From: Mesorhizobium shangrilense | GTDB lineage: Bacteria; Pseudomonadota; Alphaproteobacteria; Rhizobiales; Rhizobiaceae | Assembly (NCBI RefSeq): GCF_040537815.1 | Contig: NZ_JBEWSZ010000001.1 | Location: 3,410,001 to 3,474,000, forward strand | Length of the DNA: 64,000 nt | Direction of reading: 5' to 3' | Part shown: positions 63,060-64,000 of the stretch, in pieces | Position numbering within the stretch: the stretch's first letter is position 1 | Layout: each line of letters starts with the position of its first letter | Made by a program: the position numbers and the translations under genes | Notes under the pieces: generated by a model | Seen by the model: the letters and a program-made list of their open reading frames with translations, nothing else | Told to the model about the DNA's origin: nothing | Databases searched by the model: none

Positions 63060-64000
63060 CTAGACGATGCCGCCCGAGCCGCCGGCGACGGCCGGGCGTT
63101 CCGCCGCGACCTTGGCGCGGTAGCCCGCGGCACGGTAGGCGGCGACCGGGTCGATGGCACCGCCAGTCTTCAGCCGCGCCATGGCGAGGATCGGCTCGAC
63201 ATCGGTGCGGTAGGCCGCCTTCAGCGTCTGCGTTGCCATCAGGGCGTCATTGCTGTCCTGGTAGCCTTGCAGCGCCTTGCGGTCGACCAGCAGCGCCTGC
63301 GCATAGGCGCGCTGCACCTCGACGGCCGACAGCATCAGGCTTTCGATCGGATCGGTGACATTGTGGCTCTGGTCGAGCATGTGCGCCGGATCAAAGCCTT
63401 CGGCGCCAGACAGTTCGGCATCGACCAGTTCGTTGAAGACGAGGAACAGCCGGTAGGGATCGATCGACCCGGCATCGAGATCATCGTCGCCATATTTCGA
63501 ATCATTGAAGTGGAAGCCGCCGAGCTTCCTGAACTGGATCAGCCGCGACACGATCATCTCGATGTTGACGTTGGGGGCGTGGTGGCCGAGGTCGACCAAG
63601 CAGAACGCCTTGTCGCCCAACTCCTGAGCGATCATGTAGTTGGTGCCCCAGTCCTGCACGACGGTGGAATAGAAGGCCGGCTCGTACATCTTGTGCTCGG
63701 TGAACAGCTTCCAGTCGGCCGGCAGCCCGGCATAGACCTCCTTCATGGCGTCGAGATAGCGCTCGAACGCCCTGGCGAAATTGACCTGGCCGGGGAAATT
63801 CGAGCCGTCGCCGATCCACACCGTCAGCGCCTTGGAGCCCAGCGTCTTGCCGATCTCGATGCATTCGAGATTGTGCTCGACCGCTTGCCGACGCGTGGCG
63901 GCATCAGCATGCGACAGCGAACCGAATTTATAGGAAAGAGCCTGATCCCTGGCATCGGAAAAGGTGTTGGAATTCATGGCATCGAAGCCGAGGCCGAAAC
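63060..64000 (-). CDS. rhaI: L-rhamnose isomerase, RhaI type (5' end outside window)
   Basis: The minus-strand frame is open to the window edge; before the Met at 63977 it continues FGLGFDA, so the start lies outside. The xylose-isomerase-like TIM barrel has SNTFSDARDQALSYKFGSL, VWIGDGSNFPGQVNFARAF, LFTEHKMYEPAFYSTVVQDW, LVDLGHHAPNVNIEM and GGFHFNDSKYGDDD, with metal-binding Glu, Asp, His and Asp residues. Rhizobial RhaI converts L-rhamnose to L-rhamnulose. The rest of the rha locus should lie to the right. Confidence 0.88.
   Translation of the reverse strand, partial: FGLGFDAMNSNTFSDARDQALSYKFGSLSHADAATRRQAVEHNLECIEIGKTLGSKALTVWIGDGSNFPGQVNFARAFERYLDAMKEVYAGLPADWKLFTEHKMYEPAFYSTVVQDWGTNYMIAQELGDKAFCLVDLGHHAPNVNIEMIVSRLIQFRKLGGFHFNDSKYGDDDLDAGSIDPYRLFLVFNELVDAELSGAEGFDPAHMLDQSHNVTDPIESLMLSAVEVQRAYAQALLVDRKALQGYQDSNDALMATQTLKAAYRTDVEPILAMARLKTGGAIDPVAAYRAAGYRAKVAAERPAVAGGSGGIV

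Overview
The window is a high-GC, gene-dense piece of an alphaproteobacterial chromosome. The left edge is housekeeping (infA, maf, yacG, a tRNA-Phe), and ABC uptake systems and small catabolic operons dominate the rest. Extragenic inverted repeats at 510-560 and 16073-16119, a RhaI-type rhamnose isomerase and the overall gene mix suggest Rhizobiales, most likely Mesorhizobium. That placement is an inference from content, not a phylogeny.

Layout. 1-1937: core genes ending in tRNA-Phe(GAA). 1938-3306: decayed DNA with two head-to-head gene remnants. 3307-16018: a nine-gene minus-strand operon (HMG-CoA reductase, class III CoA-transferase, enoyl-CoA hydratase, ribose-type permease, binding protein, a permease fused to a beta-propeller, a second propeller, ATPase, HMG-CoA lyase), divergent from a MocR-type regulator. 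All its enzymes can converge on HMG-CoA, so I predict uptake and breakdown of mevalonate, mevalonolactone or a related HMG compound. 16703-24586: a sugar or polyol operon (two SDRs, PfkB kinase, FucA-like aldolase, ribose-type ABC transporter). 24787-32230: a GntR/UTRA regulator, MFS carrier, MaoC, DUF35 and thiolase-like proteins, acetoacetyl-CoA synthetase and a divergent thiolase. The palindrome GGTTATAACC lies in front of both this block and the sugar operon, which suggests one regulon.

32231-37790: a mostly empty stretch with a MarR-like remnant, a TetR-controlled trio of small genes, ThuA-like and VOC proteins, and an IclR regulator. 38024-46024: a spermidine/putrescine-type ABC transporter and a plus-strand set of VOC-like protein, RraA-family aldolase, GMC oxidoreductase and serine hydrolase. 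46348-57561: an amino-acid or opine-like region (RidA, DadA-like oxidase, ornithine cyclodeaminase family, class V aminotransferase, LysR, amidase, polar amino acid ABC transporter without a local ATPase, aldehyde dehydrogenase).

57699-64000: GNAT-like protein, DUF763 protein, an RND pump remnant joined to a TetR remnant, a small membrane protein, gamma-glutamyltransferase, and the 3' part of a rhamnose isomerase that runs off the right edge.

The window is thus a row of substrate-specific modules, most with a regulator of a different family (MocR, GntR, TetR, IclR, LysR), separated by gene debris. Start-stop overlaps of 1-4 bases are common within modules and support the operon assignments. 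No rRNA, CRISPR array, intact transposase or integrase was seen.
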